Positions 10,601 to 18,206 of a stretch of DNA of 64,000 nucleotides are shown piece after piece. The position numbers and the translations under genes are program-made. The notes under the pieces are model-generated. The model was not told where the DNA came from. It was given only the letters and a program-made list of their open reading frames with translations, and made no database searches. This DNA comes from Deltaproteobacteria bacterium (GTDB lineage: Bacteria; Myxococcota_A; UBA9042; DTJE01): the NCBI GenBank assembly GCA_029547805.1, contig JAKPOP010000003.1, forward strand, positions 1 through 64,000. Reading direction: 5' to 3'. Every line of letters starts with the position of its first letter. Positions within the stretch are counted from its first letter, which is position 1.

Positions 10601-12004
10601 CAGGTCCTCGGGGCCCTGGTGGCCGCGGCCTACAAGTCCCAGAAGGGGGTCCTGAAGGACGACGTGCGGCAGTTGCAGGTGAACTACGTCGCCACGCCAG
10701 GGGAGGCCTCCCATGTCTCCGATTCATACGCCGGCGAGGTCCTGGCAGCGGCCCAGGCCGCCTGGGACTTCATGACCAGAGAGGGATGGCCGAAGCCCGA
10801 CGGGTGGTTCGGGGGCTGGATCGTGCTGACCATCACGGACATGGGGCCGCTCACCCAGGCGGCAGAGGGTTCCACGACGAAGGGCGTCTTCGGCCAGCCA
10901 TGGGTCACGATCAACAGTCAGTGCGCATCGGGTACCCAGGTGGCCACCACCACCGCCCACGAGATGGGTCACGTCTTCCAGCGGCAGGTGAACAACGTCT
11001 TCAGCCTGAAGTGGATCGACGAGGCCGCCGCCCAGTGGACCGCCGTGGGCGCCCTGGGATCGGGTGCGGACATCAGTGGGGACATCACCTGGGCCTCCGG
11101 CTTCCCCTCAGTCACCCTGCCCCCCACCTTTGGCAGCGGCTGGTCGCTTTCCGGAGGCTACAGCCAGCAGCAGGCCTACGCCGCTGGCGCCTTCACCGTC
11201 TGGATGGAGTCCGTGTCCCGGGGCAGCGTGCTGCGCGTCTATGAGCAGTTGCGGGATTCCTACCTGGCCTACGAGGACGCCCGAGGAACCCTGGCGGCCG
11301 CCGCGGGCAGGACCGTCCAGGACCTGATCGTCGAATTCGGGAAGGCCTACTGGGGGCAGACCCTGGACCTGGTGAAGGACCTGCGCCTGGGTGCCGCCCC
11401 CTATCGATCCTGGGTGGATTGGACCGGCATGGCCGTGGGGGATCGGCGTCCGCCACTTTCCAGCCTGCGCTGGGACGTGGACCTGGGCGTCAAGGATGCC
11501 GAGATGGCGGGCCGGGACCTGGTCGTGCGCTCTTCGGGCCTGGGCGCCGGACAACTGGCCTGCATTTACCGGGATGCGGTCCCCTGCACGGACGCCGCTC
11601 CCCGCATGGAGCAGGTCCGTCTGCTGGACAAGGACCATCCCGCCGGTCTGCTGGGTCCCCACGGGATGGGCACGCGATGTTACCGCGTGCTGATCCTGAA
11701 CTTCTCCAGCACCGAGACCGCGGACGTCACGGTCACGCTGTCCACCCCGCAGGTGACGGGCGTGTCGCCCTCGCAGGGGAAGAACGACGGGGGCTACTCC
11801 ATCACCTTGTCGGGCCACGGCTTTGGCGACGTTCCCGGATCGGTGCACCTGGCCGGCTTCAGGCTGAACGTCACGGCCTGGTCCGACCAATCCATCACCG
11901 CCACGATGTTCAACGCGGGCACGATGACCGGCAACGTGGACCTGAAGGTCTTGACGACCGAGGGGGCCTGGTCCAACGCGGCGACCTTCACGCTGGTGGA
12001 TTGA
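7601..12004 (+). CDS. Large lipoprotein with IPT/TIG, ZU5-like and zincin peptidase modules
   Basis: The start at 7601 is chosen because GGAGGAAGG precedes it and because it opens a signal peptide ending in the lipobox LLATTTPSC; an in-frame ATG at 7478 lies inside the tRNA terminator. The 1467-residue protein has IPT/TIG-like segments near residue 403 (SGMSPTEGPVGTAITISGSG) and near 505, and at the extreme C-terminus (TGVSPSQGKNDGG). A ZU5-like stretch is at about 861-975. A gluzincin-type motif HEMGH at about residue 1120 is followed by WIDEAAAQW, which could supply the third zinc ligand. It is probably a surface-anchored metallopeptidase or peptidase-like adhesin. The substrate is unknown, and the full set of catalytic residues is not proven. 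Confidence 0.85.
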   Translation: MIWGSRVTFLPVFLALLATTTPSCDGPVGPTGDLAGGEVLADATSELPLPDGAIPVVTGSLTATESAWIEAGAAWSRAASAATQMVVAVNGLVLCNVDQYGQSPRQERLDAARKSLEVLDAAGTRLATAADHLEGAVAGAILQDGSVPQSLSSLPFALAVRDGKVVERLRDLADACKAESARVKTLLDPLDVVSMSNAALDPVVTALSADPALAVAAGPVVATAGSVTRTVLPMPAPAALAVEGASQVAAFVGEVPVVAGIADADGTAGAVPLAAEAPRPLVWRADGLAPTAADRAVAADPAESDPMEGVLATLSFPHPAAAVLDTRPLQGADACWTGQGATEAACSLAATGLLPPGTYVDRENGGALVTVEGISLSVARRIGAGLDVDDVVVTLPADPDAAPPTISGMSPTEGPVGTAITISGSGFGTDPAAVRVEFNCGQWAIVPPAMVSDVSLTAVFPPRPTLDIAGPWCTYNPSRSQACGVSVRVQGRPAWGGYFTLIAMPPCPPSLQGGILPGTASVGDPVNVYGRGFSPNPSQNEARFGGGVVATASKVDPDPYEPELARVTFVVPEGAVTGDVSFRNTEGIGEWSSSTSPLTIVPPTVPVLLPGPSAGGLHVPCLAMEAGRPTQQNWCHDFSWVLGQKDVGLLDWDSPRSSIGLAVLVDTRLGSARLPALPLPDGRLLLSRLDDAFSILAGLRPGDTVTFRAQGRERANLFVRTSEPLVLPVVSRYEPGTFQTFESSVWTYGWDPPPLEVALGDALVLTPSDVNDTLTAPGLWEGTLSFGQGTPEFPGWEDFSYLRGIRVVMDHPGTFTVTNGKGVSRVVEVRREGAEGGGTLAFYDFDKYINVPVPHLAQDGGFLGCGGVRVEIPPGALPLHDGDGGYIVWCQRTPLASMGHPELTAGGLQTQVWFDPEPPALLKPVTITIPYDPEARGSDAELGLYDPASGLYANLPAETVGDRLRLVLPAGTYGTAPAAPTGAIRLLASSPFPLRDLSLNQVLGALVAAAYKSQKGVLKDDVRQLQVNYVATPGEASHVSDSYAGEVLAAAQAAWDFMTREGWPKPDGWFGGWIVLTITDMGPLTQAAEGSTTKGVFGQPWVTINSQCASGTQVATTTAHEMGHVFQRQVNNVFSLKWIDEAAAQWTAVGALGSGADISGDITWASGFPSVTLPPTFGSGWSLSGGYSQQQAYAAGAFTVWMESVSRGSVLRVYEQLRDSYLAYEDARGTLAAAAGRTVQDLIVEFGKAYWGQTLDLVKDLRLGAAPYRSWVDWTGMAVGDRRPPLSSLRWDVDLGVKDAEMAGRDLVVRSSGLGAGQLACIYRDAVPCTDAAPRMEQVRLLDKDHPAGLLGPHGMGTRCYRVLILNFSSTETADVTVTLSTPQVTGVSPSQGKNDGGYSITLSGHGFGDVPGSVHLAGFRLNVTAWSDQSITATMFNAGTMTGNVDLKVLTTEGAWSNAATFTLVD

Positions 12005-12081
12005 TTCGTCCGGTGTCTTGTCCACGACCAGTCGCATTGGCGTCAGATTCCCTCGGTTGGATTTTCACGAATTCGGCTCAT

Positions 12082-12152
12082 TAGCGACTTGACATGCGCT
12101 CTACCCTTCGGAAAAAATCCGCGGAGGGGTCTGTTTCGTGTATGGAAGATAC
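12082..12152 (+). repeat. Promoter-like repeat, copy 1
   Basis: TTGACA at 12089-12094 is followed after 17 bases by an A-rich -10 region at 12112-12118, then by the shared block CTGTTTCGTG-ATGGAAG. It is the most diverged of three copies (others at 14948-15031 and, inverted, 15681-15765). It lies directly before the ion channel gene, and GGAGGGG within it is positioned as that gene's ribosome site. Confidence 0.7.
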
Positions 12153-13211
12153 GATTTTCACTCGATGGTCTTGCTATGGTTCCTGCTGATCATGTTGTGT
12201 GCGCCTGCTCGGGCCACGCCGCCTGGTGCGCAGAACGGGGTCGGCGAGGCGACGGTGCGACGTACGCTCCAAGTCGGGATAACGCTGACGGCCCTTCGAG
12301 ACGTGGACGATGTCCACGGTACGTTCTTCGCCGATTTCTACCTGTCCGCTTATTGGCAGGAGGCGGGTTGTGCGACCCTGGCAGGGAGCGCCGAGAGTCG
12401 GATAGTCGATGTGGCGGAGGCGTGGAAGGCCGTCCAGAATCCGTACATCGAGTTCGTCAACTCCTACGGGCGGGAGGAGACCCGCCTTCAGGGCAACGAT
12501 GAAATTCTTGTCCATTCGAACGGGATGTGCACCTACACGTTCCGGTGCTCATGAGTCTTCAGGTCCCCCCTGGACCTGCGCCGGTTCCCCTTTGATCGTC
12601 AGAGGTTCGGCATTGCCATCGAGTCCGCTGTGTTCGGCGTGTCCCGTATCCGCCTCGTTCCCGGCAGGTACAACGACTTGAGCGACCTGAACCGGAAGTT
12701 GCTCGACCTTCCGGACTGGAGGATCGTGGGCGTTGGCTTGGAGGAAGGGATCGGGGAATACCCGTACCTGGTGGACGAGGAGACCTTGTTCTCGCGCGTG
12801 ACCCTGACGGTGGACGTGGAGCGCCGTCGCGGCTACTACATCTGGAAGTTCCTGGTTCCCCTGGTGTTGATCGTACTCCTGTCGTGGGTCGTATTTTGGA
12901 TCGGCTCGGGGGAGCTCGAGTCACAGATGCAGGTATCGATCAAGTGCGTCCTGTCGGTCATCGCGTTCAACTTCGTCATTTCCGAACAGCTTCCGCGAAC
13001 CGGCTACCTGACCGTGCTGGATTATTGGGTACTTCTGTCATACATCTTCGTGGCGGCCGGCACCTTCGAGAACGTGGTGGCACACCGCCTCGTGCGTGCG
13101 GGACGCGAAGGCGCGGCGGACCGGGTCGATCACTGGTCGAGGGTGTTGTTCCCAGCCACCTACGTCCTGCTGAACGCCCTTGTCTTTGTCCACTCTCTGC
13201 TGCTGTCGTAA
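12138..13211 (+). pseudogene. Pentameric ligand-gated ion channel with in-frame TGA
   Basis: One continuous frame from a GTG at 12138 (GGAGGGG 8 nt upstream) encodes a prokaryotic Cys-loop-type channel (GLIC/ELIC family) of about 357 codons, interrupted by a single TGA at 12552-12554 (codon 139). Before the stop are a signal peptide and the N-terminal beta-sandwich. Directly after it comes SPLDLRRFPFDRQ, the conserved segment of the Cys-loop region. Four membrane helices occupy about residues 233-357, including KFLVPLVLIVLLSWVVFWI and SEQLPRTGYLTVLDYW. The family forms homopentameric cation or anion channels. The expected residue at the stop is probably Gly (GGA to TGA). A sequencing error is possible. 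Alternatively, two truncated products would be made, neither a working channel. Confidence 0.88.
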
Positions 13212-13261
13212 CGCGGTCCATCAACCCCCTGCCCGGCTCCTGGGGGACGTCACCGTTTCGC

Positions 13262-13341
13262 CTGTCAAGGGAGTCCGATTTAAAGAAGTTAGGGGACACG
13301 ATCTGTTACGAGCCTGTCCATGCCCAAGAGCCACGGAGGGG
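13262..13341 (+). repeat. Left copy of ~80-bp inverted repeat bracketing the accessory segment
   Basis: The sequence from TGTCAAGGGA through AAGTTAGGGGACACG and GAGCCTGTCCATGCCC to AGAGCC recurs in inverted orientation at 21932-22011 with only scattered differences and a small gap. The two copies are 8.6 kb apart and bracket the densest set of decayed genes. Confidence 0.85.
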
Positions 13342-13422
13342 TACAAACCGGGTCGATCCGTTACAGGTCAGACCGGTCAGATGGGTGACACGTTGAGGCG
13401 TCGACTGGAGGAGGAGCCAGCG

Positions 13423-14575
13423 ATGCCATGGAGGCATCGAAGCGTCCTGGAAGCACGGCTGGAGTTCGTGAATCTGGTGAAGAAAGGGGGAAGGAGCGTT
13501 GCGGAGGCGGCACGGGAGTGGGGGGTGAGCCGTCAGACGGCGCACCGGTGGCTGAAGCGGTACGACCTGGAGGGCGAGGAGGGCTTGCGGGACCGGTCGA
13601 AGGCGCCGCGGGTCATTCCGCACAAGACACCCGATGAGATGGAGGAGCGGGTGCTGCAGGTTCGGCGGCAGTACCCGACGTGGGGGGCCGAGGAAGATCC
13701 GGGTCTCGCGGATCTGTCGGGAGCCTGGTCTGACGTGGCCTGCGGCCAGCACGATGGGCGAGATTCTGGAGCGTGCGGGGATGGTGATTCCGCGGAGGAC
13801 GCATCGGAGGACGCCCGCCTCGACCACGCCGGGGAGTCATGCGAGCGGCCCGAACGACGTCTGGCCCGTGGACTTCAAGGGGCAGTTCCGGCTGGGCAAT
13901 GGCCGGTATTGTGACCCCCTGACGGTAACGGACCATTTCAGTCGGATGCTTCTGGGCTGCCATGCCCTGGAGACGACCCGGGCTCAGGATGTTCGCTCGT
14001 GTCTTGAGGAGGTGTTCACAACCGACGGAGTGCCCCGGGCTCTGCGGTCGGACCATGGGTCTCCCTTCGCGAGTCATGGAGTTCTGGGGTTGAGTTCACT
14101 GGGCGCCTGGTGGATGACCCTGGGCTTGCGACATGAGCGCATGGCGGTCGGCCATCCCGAGCAGAATGGCCACCACGAGCGCATGCACCGGACCTTGAAG
14201 CAGGAAACGACCCGGCCTCCGGCCCATCCGCTGGGCGGCCAGCAGGAACGATTCCACGCGTTCATGACCTGCTTCAACGAACAGCGGCCCCACCAGGCCA
14301 TCGACATGCAGACGCCGGCCAGCATCCACGAGCCGAGTCCACGTCCGTACCGAGAGGCCGAGCCCTACGACGACTCCCGTGTTGACGACGTCCGCGTCGT
14401 CGCGCCCGGCGGGACCATTTCGGTTTCTGCGATCCACGGTCGGAATCACCGCCGCCCTTGCCGGCCAGGAGGTCGGACGGATTGAACTCGACGACGCCGT
14501 CTGGCTCGTCCAGCGGACAGGACCTGGGCCTGTTCGACGTGGGTGAGACCTCCATCTCACCCCTTGAGACGCATC
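13423..14575 (+). pseudogene. IS481-family transposase, multiply frameshifted
   Basis: A start at 13423 after GGAGGAGGAG opens the typical helix-turn-helix N-terminus (VAEAAREWGVSRQTAHRWLK). Near 13690 an extra base shifts the frame, and the protein continues as RKIRVSRICREPGLTWPAAS. The DDE integrase core is intact in that frame: WPVDFKG, LRSDHGSPF and GHPEQNGHHERMHRTLK. Near 14435 a second shift leads to ALAGQEVGRIELDDAVWLVQ, and near 14520 a third leads to LGLFDVGETSISPL, the usual C-terminus. IS481 transposases are normally one frame, so this copy is inactive unless several sequence errors are assumed. Confidence 0.88.
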
Positions 14576-14581
14576 ACCGCG

Positions 14582-14609
14582 AGGCAGCCCCCGCATGGGG
14601 GGGCTGCCT
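14582..14609 (+). terminator. Hairpin downstream of the IS481-like transposase
   Basis: AGGCAGCCCCC (14582-14592) and GGGGGCTGCCT (14599-14609) form a perfect 11-bp stem with a six-base loop. No T run follows, so it may be a rho-dependent or bidirectional terminator. Confidence 0.55.
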
Positions 14610-14680
14610 GCCCACCCAGAAGGAACAGGTGTCACGGATATACACGGTCTGTTTTGTCGCCCATGTTCCCGATTGCACAC

Positions 14681-14915
14681 GAACCCGCCCCTTACAGGCC
14701 CCTCCCGCTACCGGCCGCCATGGCGACGAGGGACCACAACCGCTCGTCACCACCGGCGCCCACCCCACCGCCGAACGGCACCAGTCCGCACGCCTTCTTC
14801 CGTACCCGAGTGACTCCTCCCCAAGACCGCATCCGCCGACCCCTTGACGCCCCTCGAACCCCCGACCGATAACCGCCCTGGAGGCGGAAAACCGCCATGA
14901 AGATTCCTACACGCA
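14681..14915 (+). mobile_element. IS91-like element, 3' end remnant (copy A)
   Basis: This segment is nearly identical to the tails at 17685-17914 and 21637-21863. It ends with GGCGG-AAAA-CCGCC (14883-14896), a small terminal hairpin of the kind found near IS91-family ends, followed by ATGAAGATTC. It carries none of the transposase, only the non-coding tail. Confidence 0.7.
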
Positions 14916-14947
14916 TCAAACCCCTCATTTTCCAGCCCTTCCCTTGC

Positions 14948-15031
14948 GTCGAAAAAACTTGTTGACATGCTCTGTACCCCTGGGCACAATCGACCAGCAG
15001 GCCTGTTTCGTGGATGGAAGTTCCTGTTGGC
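14948..15031 (+). repeat. Promoter-like repeat, copy 2 (inverted pair with copy 3)
   Basis: TTGACA (14962-14967), a 17-base spacer and CACAAT (14985-14990) form a strong sigma70-type promoter, followed by CTGTTTCGTGGATGGAAG. Copy 3 repeats almost the whole unit in opposite orientation at 15681-15765, so both point inward across the AT-rich gene. The only frame started here ends after about ten codons. Confidence 0.8.
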
Positions 15032-15041
15032 CTAGTTAGGC

Positions 15042-15392
15042 TCACGAGAGTTGTTTAACAAATTCACATTCTTCTTCGAACTTCGAGACCTCTTGTGTTG
15101 ATGCACCTAAAATTTGAAGCCACTTTTCCTCTCTATTCTCCATCATTTCGCACAAGACCTTTATATATCCTGGTAAAACTCCAGCCGAGTTATGAGACAG
15201 AACTCGTGTTTTGTAGTAGGCAGATTTATATTGGTCCCTGCATGCTGGGATTGATGCCAAAGCCTTTCTCATCGCCTCGACTTCAATCAAGAGTTCAACT
15301 ACGATTCGTGATAGTACGGAGCTCAATTCTTTCGGATCATTCGAGGTCAAGAGTTTCCAACCAAGGCTTTCGACAAATGATTTCTCGTCCAT
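15042..15392 (-). CDS. Small AT-rich protein of unknown function
   Basis: This 116-residue protein has an excellent ribosome site (TAGGAGGA, 8 nt before the ATG). It is hydrophilic and probably mostly helical, with the C-terminal stretch EEKWLQILGASTQEVSKFEE. No family is recognised. The gene and its surroundings (about 15.03-15.68 kb) are far richer in A+T than the rest of the window, a sign of recent transfer. It lies between the inverted promoter-like repeats. Copy 3 points toward it from about 290 bp upstream and could drive it. Confidence 0.7.
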   Translation of the reverse strand: MDEKSFVESLGWKLLTSNDPKELSSVLSRIVVELLIEVEAMRKALASIPACRDQYKSAYYKTRVLSHNSAGVLPGYIKVLCEMMENREEKWLQILGASTQEVSKFEEECEFVKQLS

Positions 15393-15680
15393 TTTCGAGT
15401 CCTCCTATAAGAATAGTCTTACTAAAACGGTGGATCTCGGAAATAATCGTCCACCAACTGCCCCCTAATAAAAATCATATTTTATTATCTTTGCTTGTCA
15501 TGACCATCAACCAAAAGTCCCTGTAAATATTTAATCAAGTTTCCTCATATATAGTTTAGTTGGCTATCTGTTCCCAATCTTTTCCTCTGGCAATTCTTTG
15601 AAAGGTACAATAGATATCCCGCATTGTCTCTAAGCCAGCCTTTGATTATTCCCTTCGCAGTTATCTTTGTTTGGGCAGAT

Positions 15681-15765
15681 GCCAATAGGAGCTTCCATCC
15701 ACGAAACAGTCCTGTTGACAGATTTTGCCCAGGGGTAGAGAGCATGTCAAGAGTTTGTTTTCGTC
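15681..15765 (-). repeat. Promoter-like repeat, copy 3
   Basis: Read on the minus strand, TTGACA (15750-15745), 17 bases, then CAAAAT (15727-15722), followed by CTGTTTCGTGGATGGAAG. It is the inverted partner of copy 2, with about four fifths of positions identical over ~80 bp. Confidence 0.8.
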
Positions 15766-16055
15766 CAATGCATTTGGCACTCCGGGTGGTCTTTGAGGAG
15801 CCATTGGACTGCGGACAGGAGGTTGGTTCTGTGGTGTGGTATCAGGGTGTTATATTATTACGCTATTACATGGGGTTAGCGGTGACCATTTCTCGAACGG
15901 TTCCATTGAAAAGGTTCGCAGTGGGCGTTCCTTTCCCGAAGGTCTCTACCGGTGCCTTTAAGCCGTGTTTCCCTGTGCGAAGCACCACCCGACAGCGTTC
16001 CCTTGCGATCTCTGGCAGGTCAGACCATATCTCTACGCCTCGAGCCGCTTCCTCT
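15766..16055. other. Low-GC stretch without recognised gene
   Basis: About 290 bp between promoter-like repeat copy 3 and the helicase remnant. Short frames exist on both strands, but none has a ribosome site or a recognisable sequence. It appears to be junction DNA whose composition shifts from AT-rich to GC-rich. Confidence 0.4.
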
Positions 16056-17040
16056 GAACCACGGACCTCCTCTTCGGGCGACGACCGGGACTTCGGGCAC
16101 CCGCGCGCCATCTTCGTGGGCAGCTTGAAATGCCTGTGCCGCAGGCCCGAGCTGCTGTGCGCCGTTCGTGCGGTGGTCGTGGACGAGGCCCACCTGCTCG
16201 ACGGCACGTCGAGAGGCGACCAGATGACCGTCCTGCTGCGGAGGCTCGCTCGGCTGTCGCGACCGGCCAGGCAGCAGCTCGTGGCGATGACCGCCAAGGT
16301 GGCTGCCCCGGCCTCGATGGCCGTGCGCCTGTTCGGCAGGCAGGCGTCCGTCGTCGTTTCGGGCGCCAGCAGGCCCATGCAGATCCATGCAGATCGTGTA
16401 CGCGGGCGACCCCGTGGCTGCGACTCGCCTGATGAGGGAGCACGGACTGGCCAAGGCCATCGGGTTCTGCAACAGCCGCAGGCGCGTCGAGGACCTGGCG
16501 CGCGGCCTCGCCGCGATGCCCGCCTGGCCTCCCGAACGGGTCATGGTCCACCACGCCAGCCTGTCGCGGCGCGAGCGCGAGGACGCCGAACGCGCCTTCC
16601 GCCGGTTCGAGGCGGGGCTGCTGGTGTGCACCACCGCGCTCGAGCAGGGCGTGGACATCGGCGACGTGGACGCGGTCGTGCTGGTCGGCGCGTCCGACTC
16701 GGTCGCCTCGTTCCAGCAGTGCGTCGGCCGCAGCTGCAGGCGGGCGTCCGGCCTGCTCGCCATCTGCGTGCCCGACCTCTAGTCGGACCGACGCTCCTTC
16801 GACGCAATCGCGGCCGCGGGACGCCTCGTCGCCTCCACGTGGCTGATGGACCAGGGCGAGCGCGGGCGCATCCACAGCAACATCCCGGACTCCCGCGCCG
16901 TCAAGGTCGTCGACGCCCTCACGGGCCGCACCATCGGCGAGGTCTCCATCTCGGGCGACGACGGCTTCGTCGCTCTCGGAGGCCGCACCTGGCGCGTGCT
17001 CGGCCCGGGACGCGGCGGCCACCGCGTCCCGGCCACTTCT
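16056..17040 (+). pseudogene. SF2 DEAD/DEAH-box helicase remnant
   Basis: The N-terminal Walker A region is missing. What remains reads VVVDEAHLLDG (motif II), MTAK (motif III position), AIGFCNSRRRVEDLA (motif IV), VMVHHASLSRREREDAERAF, CTTALEQGVDIGDVDAVVLVG (motif V, given in part) and QQCVGRSCRR (motif VI). A 10-bp tandem duplication of CATGCAGATC (16376-16385, 16386-16395) shifts the frame; removing one copy restores it. A TAG at 16780-16782 then stops it, yet the same frame continues to about 17040 with a C-terminal domain (VVDALTGRTIGEV). At least three independent lesions mean it is dead. It resembles Lhr-like or plasmid/island DExH helicases. Confidence 0.82.
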
Positions 17041-17134
17041 TCCCCCGAACCGACGCAGACGACCACGGGGAGGGCCGCCACAAGCCCCTGTGCGCCCCCA
17101 TCGACGGCTTCTCCTTGCACGCCGCGCACAGTCG
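17041..17134 (+). pseudogene. IS91-like transposase, N-terminal scrap
   Basis: In one frame the sequence reads HKPLCAPIDGFSLHAA, matching the start of the Y2 rolling-circle transposase domain of IS91-type elements (DGFxLHA). It is cut off by the deacetylase fragment that follows, and resumes in the C-terminal remnant at about 17255. Confidence 0.55.
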
Positions 17135-17248
17135 CGGACGACGACCGCGTTGTTGAAGTAGCAGTGCCCACCGAACAGGTCGCGCGAGGCATGGTGGCCG
17201 GGAGGACGGCACCGCCCATAGGGCCACGAGGGCACGCCCGGCCACGAC
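17135..17248 (-). pseudogene. Histone deacetylase/acetylpolyamine amidohydrolase fragment
   Basis: On the minus strand one frame reads RPPGHHASRDLFGGHCYFNN followed by AVVV, the two adjacent active-site motifs of the deacetylase superfamily (RPPGHHA and CxxNN). Only about 35 codons are present, with no family-like sequence on either side. It is a fragment stranded between two pieces of an IS91-like transposase. Confidence 0.7.
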
Positions 17249-17254
17249 CTCCCG

Positions 17255-17914
17255 GGAGGTCTCACCCGGTACCATGGGGTCCTCGCGAACAGGTCGAAGC
17301 TCCGCCTCTTCCTTCCGGCGCCCCGTCACCCCATCGTCCGGCTCACCAACCGTCATGCCGAGACCTCACCACCTCGGCTGGGCCCAGTTGCTCCGCCACG
17401 TCCTCGACGTTGACGGGCTCAAGTGCCCCCGCTGCTCCACGCCCATGGCCGTCCTCGCGTTCTTGACCGACCCCGCCGTCATCAGGAGGATCCTCGCCCC
17501 CCTCAAGATGCCCTCCGCCGCCGCCACTCGCTCCCGCCAGGGGACCGGTCGACTTGGATGACCTGTTCTTCAACGAGGACGCCCATCGCACCGCCCAGTT
17601 CGCCGGCCCATTCCACGACCCCTGGCCCGACCAGACCCCGGGTCACGCCCGCTCCCCGCCCTGACCTCCCGGCGGCCCCGAACCCGCCCCTTACAGGCCC
17701 CTCCCGCCACCGGCCGCCATGGCGACGAGGGACCACAACCGCTCGTCACCACCGGCACCCACCCCACCGCCGAACGGCACCAGCCCGCACGCCTTCTTCC
17801 GTACCCGAGTGATTCCTTCCCAAGACCGCATCCGCCGACCCCTTGAACGCCCCTCGAACCCCCGACCTGTAACCGCCCTGGAGGCGGAAAACCGCCATGA
17901 AGATTCGTACACGC
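17255..17914 (+). mobile_element. IS91-like element, 3' part (copy B)
   Basis: It contains transposase remnants TRYHGVLANRSKLRLFLP and, after a frame change, HLGWAQLLRHVLDVDGLKC with PRCSTPMAVLAFLTDP, the usual C-terminal region of IS91-type Y2 transposases. The common non-coding tail follows, with terminal hairpin GGCGG-AAAA-CCGCC at 17883-17896. The large central part of the transposase is missing, so it cannot move by itself. Confidence 0.8.
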
Positions 17915-17946
17915 CCCAACGGTGCATCCAACACGGGAGAATGACG

Positions 17947-18188
17947 ATGACCGAACCATGGACCACACTGGACGAGCAGGAGTATCGGGCGCTTGACAAC
18001 AAGGGCTATTCCGCTCGATCCGTCGATGAGGAGATGCGTTACAAGCACCTCGAGGCTCGACGAGAGCTGGCAATGCTCCAGGAGGCGGCACGAAGTTCTG
18101 CCACAAGTGCGAGAGCCCCGGGGCCAAGTGCCCCAAGTGCCATTCGTCCGACGTGGACGAGCACCATGAGAAAATCTACGGGGACTGA
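17947..18188 (+). pseudogene. Small zinc-ribbon protein, frameshifted
   Basis: An ATG at 17947 with GGGAGA upstream starts a hydrophilic N-terminus (TLDEQEYRALDNKGYSARSV). Near 18085 the frame must shift by one to reach GTKFCHKCESPGAKCPKCHS with a TGA at 18186. The second half has two CxxC pairs, as in a zinc ribbon. The family is unknown. The gene begins about 30 bp after the end of IS91 copy B, so that insertion may have cut off its promoter. Confidence 0.55.
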
Positions 18189-18206
18189 TCCTGCCCGCGC
18201 CAGGCG

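Larger units (their letters stand above)
13369..14651 (+). mobile_element. IS481-like insertion sequence with imperfect terminal inverted repeats
   Basis: The left end carries CAGACCG-N9-GTGACAC (13369-13391). The right end carries its reverse complement, GTGTCAC-N9-CGGTCTG (14629-14651), with identical spacing. Inside is a decayed IS481-family transposase. A perfect 11-bp hairpin follows it at 14582-14609. The true outer ends may extend a few bases beyond these marks; no target duplication was identified. Confidence 0.75.

Noticed and set aside
12552-12554. TGA in the channel gene read as selenocysteine
   Set aside because: No SECIS-like hairpin was evident just downstream, the family has no catalytic Cys/Sec at this place, and a Gly is the usual residue.
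15545-15745. 66-codon minus-strand frame inside promoter-like repeat copy 3
   Set aside because: Starts upstream of the repeat's own transcription start and has no ribosome site.
15866-16035. Possible minus-strand protein tail (EIWSDLPEIARERCRVVLRT and on)
   Set aside because: Reads plausibly but has no start, no family and no supporting ribosome site; treated as junction DNA.
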